From Eutrigla gurnardus (Eukaryota; Chordata; Actinopteri; Perciformes; Triglidae): a DNA stretch of 64,000 nucleotides. A model generated the notes under the pieces. It worked only from the letters and a program-made list of their open reading frames with translations, ran no database searches and had not been told where the DNA came from. Position 1 is the stretch's first letter; every line of letters starts with the position of its first letter. Position numbers and translations under genes: made by a program. The stretch is taken from NCBI GenBank assembly GCA_963514095.1, contig OY741269.1:21653415-21717414 (forward strand), written 5' to 3'. Below are positions 12,257 through 24,259 of the stretch, piece by piece.

Positions 12257-13954
12257 AGTGGATCCAAGACCCACTTTGAAGCCTCGTGTGGTTATTTCCT
12301 TTTTAGGGCTCCACTGTGACTGTGTCCTATTGTTTACCATGGGAAAAAAAACCCACAAGTAGTAGATGAAATCTACGTGTACTTTCTCACACATGAATGA
12401 TTCCATTAAAAAAAGGAAAACAATTAAAATATTCTGTTTTTTTTTTAATTCAAAAATCCTATTGAAGATATTATTTTTTTTCACAGACGATATTTTGAAA
12501 CGTCATTGCAAGAAAAGCATTGAAAACATTAAAATGGTTGCATTCCATTTAGGTAAGCCAGTTTCAGCTTCCTGGGATAACTAAACAGTTTTTGTTAACA
12601 AACTTGGCATAGTTCATGGTATGAATAGTTTATGACAATTTATAAAAGGTGAATTCCTGCACACGAGGAAGAGAAGATTGATAATGTTAAAAGTTGGAGC
12701 GACAGCTGGTTATTGATCCAGCTCGCGAGGCTTTGTCTGGAGTAAACGCACTTATCAGTTATCCCACTATCAGCCCCTTTAAACTCTCTAATGAACATTT
12801 AATCCATCTAAAACGGAAACCAAGAAATCAGAGGTTTGGACTTGAGTCACATGACTCAACATGTCAGACGGTTTCTCAGTTGAAGTTGCTCCTCCAGTTC
12901 CTAAATATCTTCCTCATAATTTGCAATTTCAACCACGCATGCGTCTTCATTGTCCGCTCAGCTGTAGGAGCTCAACTCGGCCACAAGAGAGAGCCCTAAC
13001 CCCACTTTGAGCCATCCAGAATCCTAACCATTCGATTCGTTCCAGTAGTTTACAGCCAACGGGGATGAGTCAGAATATCATGCCACCATTTATTTATTTA
13101 ATTTTTCTTTTTTTACTTCTATTATAGCACAGCTCTCCCTTTTGATAACAAATGATGGATGTAACGACCTGTGATGCGCTACGTCTTTGTTGGCGTGTGG
13201 GTGGAGGCAGTGGGCGGATGGAAGTGCTGAGGGTGGAGAGTGATCATACAGATGAGTGGAGTGAAGCTGATATCTGACAGAAATCCTCTGCATTTTAATT
13301 TTGGAATTGAATTTAACACTTAAAAAAAAAAAAAAAAAAAAAGGAATCAGCCTTTCCATTTTGAAATCTACAGAGCAGCCGTGTAGCCACGGAGCTGAAA
13401 TGGACATAATGTGTATACGTCTCACTGATTCAGGTCTCCTTGACAACCGTAACATGGCAACAATAACTCTATATACAATCTGTTTTTTCTTCCCCTCTCT
13501 CTGCCCTGTCTCTTCACTTTAAATCTTTTGTTTTTGTAATTCCCTTTCCCTCCTCGCTGGCATTTCACGCTCGTCGTCCCCATGGAAACCGCAGTTGCTG
13601 AGTGTAAATGATCATCAGCAAAAGTCTCAGACCCACTAATGAGTTCTGAGTGTGTGTGATCATGACATCATCCTGGACTTTGAGTGTTAAATGTGATTAA
13701 CATAAATAATGTGACAATGAACGATTCTCGGGGGGAAAAAAGCAATTTATTCAACTATGATTGTGTTTTTTATGTTTCACGACTATTGTTTATTTACACG
13801 AGTTCTACAACGGCGCTTTTTATCTTTTTGTGTACAAAATTTCTCCCAACATTAACTAACATTGTCCCACCATCACTCTGGGCTCCCTCTCTGTGTTGGC
13901 GCACTACGTCACATCCCAGGTATCTAACTGTTAAACGGCGGCGGCTGCGTCCAA
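12257..13954. other. paics-rem2 convergent intergenic region (3' UTRs)
   Basis: Holds the 3' UTRs of both genes. On the plus strand, AT-rich sequence follows the paics stop. On the minus strand, AATAAA-type signals near 13788 and 13750 would suit rem2 polyadenylation. No coding exon is seen. An A-tract lies at 13322-13342. Confidence 0.5.
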
Positions 13955-16900
13955 TCACAGCGCCCCGAGGTCGTGGCACGAGCGGGACTTCTGCCTCATA
14001 AACTTTCCCACCTCTCGCTCTCGCGGGTACCGGGGCACGAGGCTGGACAGGAAGCGTTTTGCGCGGGAGGTGATGCTCTCACGCTGGCCCCCACCGCTCA
14101 TGTCCTCGGCGCTGGTCCCCGGGGGCCACGGGGACTGGCCCCGGGCTAGCCGCACGGCGCACTCCAGGAGCTCCGGGGTGCGGTGGTCCAGAGAGGCCGA
14201 GATCTCCAGGTAGAGGCAGTTGAAGAGTGCGGCGCTGGACATGGCCTCTGTGGGGGGAGGGGAGGGGGGCAAATACAATAATTATGCAAATAAACACCTT
14301 ATAGGTTCGTATATGTAACTTAGAGCTTAGCTACGGAGCGAATGAGTCCTAAAACACGTGCATGAGAATCGCTTCTGCTTCCCTCATCTCGAAGTCCAAG
14401 TGTTTTTGGTTCGATGCCTGAAATGAGGTCTGGGGCTTAAGAGATTTTAACGTTTTGTTCTACGATATGAATACGTCAACTCCCGCGTCATGAATTTTTT
14501 TACCTTTTGCGTGTCTTAAAGAAGGTGGATCGATTTGTCAAGGAAACCAGTGCGATGGTAATTAACGGGGTTGGCCTATAGAAATGCGTCTTCCCTGCAC
14601 CCCCCCTTTTGCCTTCCAACTGCAAGCTAACCTTGCTGAAAGAACTAAAGGCCTTTACAACTTTTAACAAGGAATGCAATACTCGGTATCGGAAACGTTT
14701 CGATACAGGCCAAAATTACTGTATCGAATATTGGGGCAAAAAAATTCACCTATTAACCTAATCATGTTAAACTTTGAGCAACGCCGAAAGAGACGTGAAC
14801 ATTTTTAAATTAAAATAAGAAGTGTCATTGCGTAACGGAGTTCTGAGCTACGTGTTCCTTCCTTTGGGGAAGAAGAATACTTGTAGATGGTAATGTGAAG
14901 CAAAGTGCATCCAGACAAATATATTATAAACAACTTAGTTGTTCATAGAAAGAGAAGAAAAATACGGTTGTCGGACTAGCATCAGTATCGGCAGACACTC
15001 AAGTTCAAGGTATTGTACTAGCATCTGTATCGGCAGACACTCTAGGTCAAGGTATCGGACTAGCATCTGTATCGGCAGACACTCTAGGTCAAGGTATCGG
15101 ACTAGCATCGGTATCACAGTTGCTCACAGTCAAGGTATTGGAATAGCATCAGTATCAGCAGAAACTCAAGGTTAATATATCGGACTACCATCGGTATTAG
15201 AGTTCTCAACGGGCCTGAAAATTACAGCCCGACCCGACCCGGCCCGCGGGTTTTTAAACCCGAACCCGACCCGAACCCGACCCCCCGCGTGCCTGCATTG
15301 TTTTCCTCATACACTTGTTATCACGATCAGACAGACAGCAGACGTGAATTCAAATGAAACTTACTCTGCCCCATGAAGCAGGCAGCCAGATTGACCAAAC
15401 GTGAACAGCAATGATTCACAGCAAACAATATATAATTTACAACCTACAATTTTTTTTATTTTTTATTTTTTATTTTTTAATGAAATGTGTTTTATAAAAA
15501 AAGGAAGCCCGAGGCCCGACCCGACCCGGCTCATTTGCGTATTTTTTCGGCCCGGACCCGGCCCGAAACTTCGGGTCCCGTCGGGTTTGTCGGGCTGGGC
15601 CGACCCGTTGAGAACTCTAATCGGTATCGACAGACACTGGAGGTCAAGGTATCAGACTAGCATCTGTATCGGAAGACACTTTAGGTCAAGGTATCGGACT
15701 AGCATCTGTATCGGCAGACACACTCTAGGTCAAAGTATCGGACTAGCATTGGTATCGGCACATGCTCAAGGTCAAGGTATCGGACTAGCATCGGTATCAC
15801 AGTTGCTCACAGTCAAGGTATTGGAATAGCATCAGTATCAGCAGAAACTCAAGGTTAATATATAGGATCAGCATCGGTATCGACAGACACCGGAGGTCAA
15901 GGTATTGGACTAGCATCGGTATCGGTAGATATTCAAGGTCAAGGTATCGGACTAGCATCGGTATCGGTAGATATTCAAGGTCAAGGTATCGGACTAGCAT
16001 CGGTATCGGTAGATATTCAAGGTCAAGGTATCGGATTAGCATCGGTATCGGCAGATACTCGAGATCAAGGTGAAAGTCTTTCCCTTCTTTAAACTTTGAT
16101 TGTTGCTTATTTAGTCAGTAAAATTGAATATTGCAGAGAAATACTTAAAAGTTTGAAGCCAAGTTTTGAGTTTGGAGGAAACACCTCATACAAGCAGTGT
16201 TCTGTCTCCGCTCAGCCTCCCACGCTGCCGGGAAGCCAACACGCTGGCATTTACATTCCTCACATGCTTTGCCCCACTTTAGTGTTTACGAGGACGATGG
16301 AGAGCTGAGAATGTCAGCCCAGACCTGCGAGAACGGAAGGCGTGAAGATGACGAGGCGTTACCTTGAGCGGTGACCTCACGCGTGCGAACGAGGTCGCTC
16401 TTGTTGCCCACGAGGATGATGGGAGTCTGTGGCTGCGTCTCTCTCAGGAGGAGGCGGAGCTGGGCGGTCCGATGGAAGCTCCGCCGGTCCGTCACCGAGA
16501 ACACCAGGACGCCGACCTCGCACTGCAGCGCCGACAGGTCCTGATGCACAAACACACCAACACCGTACATTTAAATACGCTTTAATATGCATTTCATTTT
16601 CTTCTCCCTTTGTCTCTTAAATGACGGGAGACAATTATACGTGATAATTCATTGTATCTGATGAAATCGTATATCGATGGAGATGTGGGAGTACAAATAG
16701 TTTGTTACTATTTTTAGGTATCTTGCTCAAACCCCTCAGAGGTGTCGGTTCAAAAACAAATATCTGTAATTTCTCCTCCTTACATCTTCAGATTTGTTAC
16801 TTGAGTTTTAATGCATTCGAGGGGAACTATCGATTATTATTGTTGAGAGATTGAGTTAGCCTTGTAAAATAACAGCCAGTAGAAATGTCCTTCATAGGGA

Positions 16901-19900
16901 GCTTTTTACTTTCTACTTTGAGTACATTTCATGTTTCATCTCTAGTTCTACTTGAGCGGATCGCGATGAAAAACACAAAGTTCATCATGGTGAATTTTCA
17001 TTATCGGGAATAATCGTGATTATTGTCTAGAATGAGCGCTATCATGGTAAGGAAGTGAAAAATGGAGGCTGATTTAAAAAACAAACACAGGAAGTATCAT
17101 GTAATAAAAAAAACATCCACAACGTAGTTATTGTTTGTTTATGCAGGGAGACTTTATGATTACCTTATTTAAGATTGATCGATTTGATTGATTGAAAAGG
17201 TTGTTTGAAAAAATAAAGAAGAGGTTCTGTCTGTGACGCAGAAAAAAACAACATTTGTTCCTTATCCAAATGTAAAGTGACTCGAGTTTGTCGTTTTAAA
17301 GAGTTTTAAGCACATTTTAAAGATTATTGGGATAATATCGTGAATCGCAATTGTAGTCGTGACACCCAATAATTCTTCTTTTGAGAATACCCCAGTGCAA
17401 ACTATCGCCTTAATCTTACAGCTTAAATATAAATTATATCGCTACACTACCTTTATCATGATAGAAGATTTTGGCCGTATTCAAGCATCATGTGCAGAAT
17501 ACAGTGCAGAATACTTCCTGAAACTCAGAGTCATCCTCTCCAGCAACAAAGAGACTAAAACCCACTAAAAGTCAAACCCAATGAGAGACTCCTTGATGCT
17601 GTCTACGACTCGTTGAACCTCTCAGCTCGTCTCTAGATAAAGCTCCCGCGGTTCACTGACTTCTCATTTCATTTTGATTAAGTCCAGAACTGAACGAAGG
17701 ACCTTTTAACGACAGACGTAATGCTGCAATTATATAAGAACGTTCCTGACGAGGCGACCGTCGTCTCTCACAACACACAGCTCGTTAGACAAAGACAGAG
17801 TGTGTCTCGAGTGTTTGTGTCATTTAGCAGATGTGTTAAATTAAAATTTGCCACATCTGCTCTCTCGTGCTCTCTCTCGTCCTCGAGGGAAACGAGGAGA
17901 AATTGTGCAAAGCCACCCGATAATGAGCTCTCCTCCGTTTAGCGTCCTCGTTCTGTTTCTGTTAAACTGATGTCCAGATGCAGACGTCTAACCTGTGTTG
18001 CTTCACACGAAGGTTTGTGTTGTGGCCGTCGGTTAGTTAGCATGATTAACTGTTAATAAGTGCACAATAAATTATTTATTAATCTTAACAAGGCATTGTC
18101 CTCGCTTTAGCATAGATAATAAATGCATAGTAAAGTATTCATTAACCCATAAGAACACATCCATCCATCCATCGTCTACAGCTTATCCTGTATTCAGGGG
18201 GGGGGGGGCTGGAGTCGATCCCAGCTGTCATTGGGCGAAGGCAGGGTACACCCTGAACAGTTCGCCAGTCTTTCACAGGGCTGACAGAGACAAACAACCA
18301 TTCACTCTCACATTCACACCTACGGGCAATTTAGAGTCATCAATCTACCTATCTCCATCCTGCATGTCTTTGGACTGTGGGAGGAAGCCGGAGAACCCAG
18401 AGTGGAGAACATGCAAACTCCATACAGAAGGAACCCGAACCCCACCCAGGACCAAACCCCACCCAGGAATCGAACCCGGGACCCTCTCGCTGTGAGGCGA
18501 GAGTGCTACCCACTACACCACCGTACAGCCCAAGCTTCCAATTCCTCGGTTAAAAACCGAAACGAGGAGATCCAAAACAACCAAGGAAAAGAAAACACCA
18601 GTGGAAAATAAGGAAAAACTAGAAAATTCCCTCTGTGGAAATTTTGAAAGGGCCACGGGGGCTACTGCCGGAGTGTGTACATTATGATGAGATTCTTCAG
18701 AGATTTAAAATGAGACGGAGTTGTTTTAGAGGCAAATACAGAGACTGCTTGCTGAAAAACTGTTCCTGAAGGGAACGTGCATCAGCGGTTTTGCATGAAT
18801 TTACCTCTAAAACGGCTCCGTCTCATACCGTTACATTATTATCACATAGCGTGGTGAATGTGCAGGTCACAACTTGTCCATGAAGGCGTTTTGGAGTTGT
18901 TGGATTGTGTATTTGATGAGTTTGATGAGGGAAACCAGGAAATCCCATTAGCCTCCGTAGCGTAGCTCAGCTAAAAATAGCTTACACTGACAAATAAAGG
19001 TAATGAACCTACTGCTGTGACTATAGGGATTACGGCAATGGGCCAATTTGCCAAAGTGTTGAACTATCCCTTTGTTTTTGTTTTTTTACGATTTTTTTTC
19101 TGGCATAGACGCCTTTTTATGTAGCAGTGGACAGAGAGGAAACATGGGAGAGAGAGGGGGATGTGACATGCAGCAAAGGACCTCCGGTCAGGAGGAACTA
19201 ATGACCTTAATGTAAAGTGTTACCAGCATTGGTTCACGTGTTCTCGTCTTTTTTAGTTTACCTCTTTTATTTGTTATGCTATATTCTTAATATAGTCGTG
19301 TTATTATCCTGCCCAAGTGCATGCTGGGATATGATGATGGATGCCAAAAATATCTTATCACCAGACAGAAAACACACACTTTCCTGCATGCGTGTGTGTA
19401 TGTGTGTGTGTGTGTGTGTGTGATGCACACAAAGCAGCCAAGAGGGGCCCGGCGGTCTAATGAGGGACTGTGGGGACGGGGGAAGTGTTGTTCGGCTTAC
19501 CTGTCTCCAGTTGTCGTAGATAACGACGCTGCTCTCCTCGTCGTCCACGGTGACGGTGCGTACGTAGCCCTCCCCTGAGGACAAGGCAGAGCAGGGCGCC
19601 GTGACTTATTTACCAACGCCGCTCACCGCCAAAAGCATGCCCTCAGCACTCACCTGGCTCCGCATCGGCCCGCCACCCAGCCTCCGTACCTTCAGAGTCC
19701 ACGGACGCCGTCCGGTCCAAGTCCCCGGCGAGCGCCACGGCCAGAGAAGACTTGCCCACGCCGTTCTGCCCCAGCAGGGCGATCCTCAGCGGCCCGTCGG
19801 GTCGGGCCTCCACGTACACGGTTGGGGGGTCGTCCAACGCTGGGCCGAAGCTGATCGGCGAGGCGGAGGATCCGGCAGCGGCGCCCGATGACCAGTCGCA

Positions 19901-21257
19901 GTCATCGTGGACGGCTTCCTCCCGTCGGAGCTGATGCTTGATGGGTAGAGGAGTGCTTCCTCTGCGGACCGTCGGCGTGCTGGACAGAGTCATGCCGTCG
20001 CACTGGAGGAGACAGGGACAGGGACTGTGTAAGTCTGGATCCAGACGTATGGGTTCTCATATAACACCGAAGCTGCCGGAACCCAAAGGCCTTTAGTGTG
20101 ACCCTTCAGCTATTACCTAATCAGCACCTCCGTGACGTCATAGTGACTATTTGGGCAACTTCCTTGACTAGCTCGTCTTAAATAGATTGATAGCTTTGTT
20201 GTACGAAAACTCAGAAACCTTCTGTAGCAACCCACTTCACAACACTCTACACTACACACTATCTTTAAATTGCGATTAGATCGAATTTGTGTGTAAATGA
20301 AGGTTCCTGATCATTTTTACCGCCATTTTGAAGAGACGTTTGATAAATCACTTTTTATGTGCGTTGTTTAAAACACACCCACGTGTTTATTACTTCATAA
20401 ACAAGATCAAATTAATGCTTTCAGGTAGAGTTAAGGGGGTTCCTTTCAGTACAACAGAATGTACACTCGCCTTTGATATTAGATTCAACGTTATAAGCAG
20501 ATTATCATTATCATTAGCTCCCTCATGTGGTTTAAGGTTGAACTGTAGGTATACAAATTAAATAAACCCTAATAAAATCCTTATTGTGGGTCTTGACTCT
20601 TTTCAGGAACAATAAGCATTTGTTCGGAGTCATGTTTTGTGTCCAGCGCATGAACGTTAAGTCCAATATTCGCTTTCCTTTTAGCTCAGTTTGAGTCTCC
20701 ACCATCTCCTGAAGGAGGAATATGTGACATTTTAACTTTGATACTAAATGCTTCACGTCGTCTGCCATTTTGGTAACAGTCAGGTTTTAAGAGCAGTTAC
20801 CGCCAAAAAAACAACCGATGTGTCCGAAAACAGCAGAGAGTGACCGTAACGTAGCACCTAGCGCCCCCCAAATAGGCCGGTGAGTGGTTTAGGTTGGAAG
20901 GGGGGCCCCAATATTATAATAATAATAAATGGAATTTATATAGCGCCTTTCAAGGAACCCAAGGATGCTTTACATTATAGGAGGAGGGACAAACAACCAG
21001 ACCGTCATAGACACAAAGAACACAAGACAAAAAAATTCCTTCATCGGTCCCAAAATCTCTAGCAGCACCCCTGCTTTTTTGTGGGTTTGTCACTATGAGC
21101 AACACATTTAATGCATTTTCTTATTATAAGAAATAGACACTGAAGTCGTTACGATTACATTTCAGTGAAATGTCAAATTCTCCAATCGGCCAAAAGTTGG
21201 ATTTATTAATTAAAATGCGAGACTGATTCAAATGCAGGACACCTTCTTCCTGTAGCA

Positions 21258-21293
<36 letters not shown>

Positions 21294-21467
21294 GCAGATC
21301 AATAACCCCCTCTATTAATTTGTCGATCACAGTATCAAATCGCCCCCCATCCCAAATAAATGAATCTGATTGGTTAATTGATTACTGGATAACTGAGCTC
21401 GTGCGCGTTTTACCTTGGTCGCCGTCTCCTCGATGTTGAGTCTGTCTTCGGGCACATCTGTCGGCAT
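13955..21467 (-). CDS. rem2: RGK-family small GTPase, REM2-like
   Basis: Five coding exons (21467-21414, 20002-19690, 19574-19501, 16540-16363, 14247-13955) join in phase to 303 aa. RGK proteins are membrane-associated GTPases that inhibit voltage-gated calcium channels and shape neuronal morphology. The N-terminal RRGSTPLPIKHQLRREE matches the REM2/REM1 phosphosite-and-linker region. The G1 loop is LLGQNGVGKSS, the RGK-type G3 is YDNWRQ in place of DxxG, G4 is VGNKSDL, and G5 is EISAS. There is no CAAX box; instead the tail has the RGK basic/aromatic end RAKRFLSSLVPR ... QKSRSCHDLGAL, which carries calmodulin, 14-3-3 and membrane-binding functions in the family. REM2 over GEM/RRAD/REM1 rests on the N-terminal motif and on linkage to nrl and carmil3. 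The ATG at 21467 follows a candidate UTR acceptor (exon start 21474). Confidence 0.92.
14970..16072. repeat. 42-bp minisatellite in rem2 intron 4
   Basis: About 16 copies of a 42-bp unit (core GGTATCGGACTAGCATCGGT, then ATCGGCAGACACTCAAGGTCAA variants), interrupted at 15198-15619 by a transposon. Because 42 is divisible by three, stop-free stretches run through it; on the minus strand they read as a 14-residue repeat (MLVRYLDLEYLPIP). This is not a credible gene: it lies in an intron and has no start context or splice logic. Confidence 0.95.
15198..15619. mobile_element. hAT-type nonautonomous element inside the minisatellite
   Basis: A 422-bp insertion with perfect 16-bp terminal inverted repeats (TAGAGTTCTCAACGGG on the left, CCCGTTGAGAACTCTA on the right). 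It is flanked by a perfect 8-bp duplication ATCGGTAT (15190-15197 and 15620-15627). Removing the element and one copy of the duplication restores a normal 42-bp repeat unit, so this is a true target-site duplication. The arms are rich in CCCGACCCG/CGGGTCGGG blocks around an AT-rich centre with T/A tracts. No transposase is encoded. Confidence 0.9.
18158..18532 (+). mobile_element. Teleost interspersed repeat, copy 1
   Basis: Begins with (CATC)n and GTCTACAGCTTATCCTG. It then has AGCTGTCATTGGGCGAAGGC, GGGTACACCCTG, CATTCACACCTACGGGCAAT, TTTGGACTGTGGGAGGAAGC, and ends with GCTGTGAGGCGAGAGTGCTA plus CCCACTACACCACCGT. A second, very similar copy in the same orientation lies at 36451-36841. This phrase set is very common in fish genomes; the class (LINE 3' end or SINE) is not settled here. 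Confidence 0.85.
18709..18827. repeat. Imperfect inverted repeat, possible MITE
   Basis: ATGAGACGGAGTTGTTTTAG (from 18710) is matched in reverse complement by the segment ending at 18826, about 28 bp with three mismatches, around a loop of about 60 bp. It lies in rem2 intron 3. No target duplication was recognised. Confidence 0.5.
19390..19422 (+). repeat. (GT)n microsatellite in rem2 intron 3
   Basis: A TG-dinucleotide run about 80 bp downstream (in transcript sense) of the rem2 exon 3 donor. Confidence 0.9.
20912..20985 (+). mobile_element. Short fish interspersed-repeat fragment
   Basis: ATAATAATAAATGGAATTTA followed by TATAGCGCCTTTCAAGGAAC and GATGCTTTACATT, a phrase common in teleost SINE/LINE tails, here in rem2 intron 1. 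Fragment only. Confidence 0.55.
21257..21291 (+). repeat. (CA)n microsatellite in rem2 intron 1
   Basis: About 17 CA units about 120 bp from the rem2 exon 1 donor. Confidence 0.95.
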
Positions 21468-21584
21468 CTGCACACTGAAAGCAGGCGACCGTCAATGAGG
21501 AGTCCCAACTCTTCACCCCCCTCTTACTCACTTTATTTAAGCACCACGATGATGATGAAGATGCTGATGGTGGTGGTGTCTCAC

Positions 21585-21780
21585 CTGTCACGCGTCTCCC
21601 TGCAACCACAAAGTAAGCGCGCTCCTCTTCCTCTCCTTCTCCTCTTCCTCGTCGCTCGCTCTGCTGTCTCTGCCGGTCTTCCTCAGGTTTAGGGCCCAGG
21701 TCCAGTTCTGCAGTCAGCACCGTCTTTCATCGCCGCTCTCCAAAAAACTATATGACTCACTGACTTGACGCGTGGGGGAA
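21585..21780 (-). promoter_or_regulatory. Candidate rem2 5' noncoding exon and promoter
   Basis: On the minus strand a good donor (GTGACAG|GTGAGACACC, exon end 21585) pairs with the acceptor TTTCAG at 21475, seven bases before the ATG. Upstream near 21750-21765 the minus strand reads TGAGTCATATAG, an AP-1-like site next to a weak TATA-like motif. The transcription start would be around 21720. All of this is inferred from sequence motifs. Confidence 0.4.
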
Positions 21781-24081
21781 AAAAAAAACGCTCCTCCGGA
21801 GGTGAGATGATGAGGAAGAAGGAGGAAAACTCCTGCGAGTGTTTCTGCTGCTGCAGGTGGTGCTGCAGCTCAGCGGTGCAGACAGACAGGCAGGGAGCAG
21901 CGGCGCAGACAGACAGGCAGGCAGGCAGGGAGGTGGAAGCAGCAGCAGCAGCAGCGCTGTGGAGAGATGCTCAGTGTCACGAAGCTGTCGGCGTTGACCC
22001 CTGGAAGAACCGCGAGGCGTTGCGGACAGTGGCCGCTAGGGGGCAGCGTCGCACAAGTCTTCTACACACTAATTGGCTCTGTTTGTGTGAGGGTGTGTTT
22101 ATGAGTGTGTGTGTGTCCTTGGGGATATACTGTGTGTGTGTGTGTGTGTGCGTGTGTGTGTGTTTTATGTGTCATCTGGGTATTTCCTTTTGGTAGAAAG
22201 CAGCTTTGATGACCCACCTGCCTTACCAGTCTAAACACCCCCCCCCCCCCTCCCTTGATTAATTTAATCAACTCATCATAGTCACCTGATTCCCAAGGAG
22301 CATATTTTTTTAGGCCGTGTTTTCTGTCAAAATGTGAGCGTGGACACAAGCTGCTGCGGTCCGTCCCTCCCACACAAAGCCACAATAGACTCCGGCAGTG
22401 AGCAGGCCAGGAGCGCTATTATAGCCCCTAATCCTGCTCCTATTATACCGGGGCCAGAGAGAGAGAGCGAGAGACACAGGGAGGGAGGTCGGGCCGAAGA
22501 TGAGGTCATCCCAAACAGTGCACACCCAGGGTCACTGCCTCACTATAGAGGGGCAGAGATAAAGAGAGGGATGGAGCAGGGCATGGAGGGGGGAGGGAGG
22601 TTAGAGAGGGGGAGGGCTGCAGAGAAAAAAAGGCCTGCAGAAGACTGAAAAGTGCAGATGCTCAGATAGGTGAATGGAGAGAGAGATGAGGAAGGTGTTC
22701 AAAAAACAAATAAAAAAACACACACGCCACGGCATGCCGGCGATGGTGAAGTACTTTGTTTATTTCATATGCATGTGAAACCACACTACAACAGGAGCAG
22801 GAAACCACGACCCATGGCCATCATTCATTTTTTTTTTTTTTTTGGTTTGTTGTTGTTTGTTGCAATAATGTTAATCCTAATCACAATTGGATAAAATAAT
22901 AATAAACCGTAGGAAAGTAAAAATACACGCTAATGGAATAAAACCAGTAAAATAATAATTAGAATCGGTACATAAATAAAACAATAAATACTGAATAAAT
23001 AAGTGAATAAATTAAAAAGAACAATTTATTTTAACCTACACCCAAAACAAAAAAATAAAATAAAATAAATAGCTCTAATGCGTGAACCCTGGCAATCGTT
23101 TCGTTTTTGGGGGGGGGGGGGGGGGCAGTTTTGTTGCATTTAAAAAAAAACATTTTTCATCCCTGCACTGTTCATTTTCTGTTGCCGAGTCCACAGTGAC
23201 CAGCTCTGTGGCGTCGCATTCATGGGGTGGTCGTTCCCCCTCCTCTGGTTTGCAGAGGAAAATAAGCTTCTCTCTCGTCAGGAGAACCAGACACATCCTC
23301 ACAAATCATGCCACGTTCTTTTTCTCTCTCCTTCGCCATATGACCAGCTCTTTGTATGTAAAAAAAACAGCATGTCTGAGAGCAAATGGCAAGTCCTTCC
23401 TGTCCGAAAAGGTGCCACATCCCAACCAGCAAAAAGGTTTATTTCTTTTCTACGAGCACAATCACTGGAATATCCCCTCTCCCCTTTAGTGAAATATCCT
23501 TGTACATTCTTTCACCTATGATTAATCATCTTACAAAGAATAACAAAGTCTCGGTGAGCTTAAACACTTTGGTTGGCAACTGTGAAATATTAGCTGGCAA
23601 AAAAAATACGACTGCATGCCATGGATGCTTCATCCAAAGCTCATACCACTCCACATCCAGCACCACTGCACTACTCAGACCTCTGCAGCTTTAGCAGCTT
23701 ATTATTATTATAATTATTAAAAAAATAACACAACACAACTACAGTTTGAGCCTCCAACCACTTACTTGAGTGAGTGTACATTATAATATTGCATAGATAA
23801 AATGCTCAGCAGTGTCGGGGACTGTTTTAATGCAAGATAAAGCTGTTTTTTCTTCTTCTTTCACAGTCTTGTTTTGTCCATCGTTGCACTCTCAAACAGT
23901 TTTTGTGCAACTCTCATTCACAGTGAAGTAAAAAAAAAAAAGCCACGAAGTCCTTGAAGCAGCCTAGAGCCGAAGTCTAAACCCTATGAATTAACAGTCC
24001 GTTCCCCTCGAATCACTCAAGAGTGGATTTCACAGTTGTATCGCCCCAAAACCGCCCGCCGATGTCTCTCTTTCGCTTCCT

Positions 24082-24136
<55 letters not shown>

Positions 24137-24259
24137 GAACACACACACATACACATCCTTGTTTTCTTCCCCAAGTCTGATTACTCAACGTTGATTGCTC
24201 CATGTTGGCTGGTTGCTCATTCCCCCCTCCCCTCCTCTTCCTCTCCCCTTGGGTTAAGC
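21781..24259. other. rem2-nrl intergenic region and probable nrl 3' UTR
   Basis: The right part is probably nrl 3' UTR; minus-strand AATAAA signals occur near 23023 and 22758. The left part has CAGACAGG-type simple repeats (about 21880-21930), a (GT)n run (about 22130-22165), purine-rich GAGAGA sequence (about 22450-22690) and an 18-base G run near 23109-23126. A (CA)n run lies at 24083-24135. No supported coding exon. Confidence 0.5.

Noticed and set aside
14935..16042. Regular repeat array that might suggest a CRISPR or a repeat protein
   Set aside because: Units are head-to-tail and vary throughout with no unique spacers, and the genome is vertebrate; it is an intronic minisatellite.
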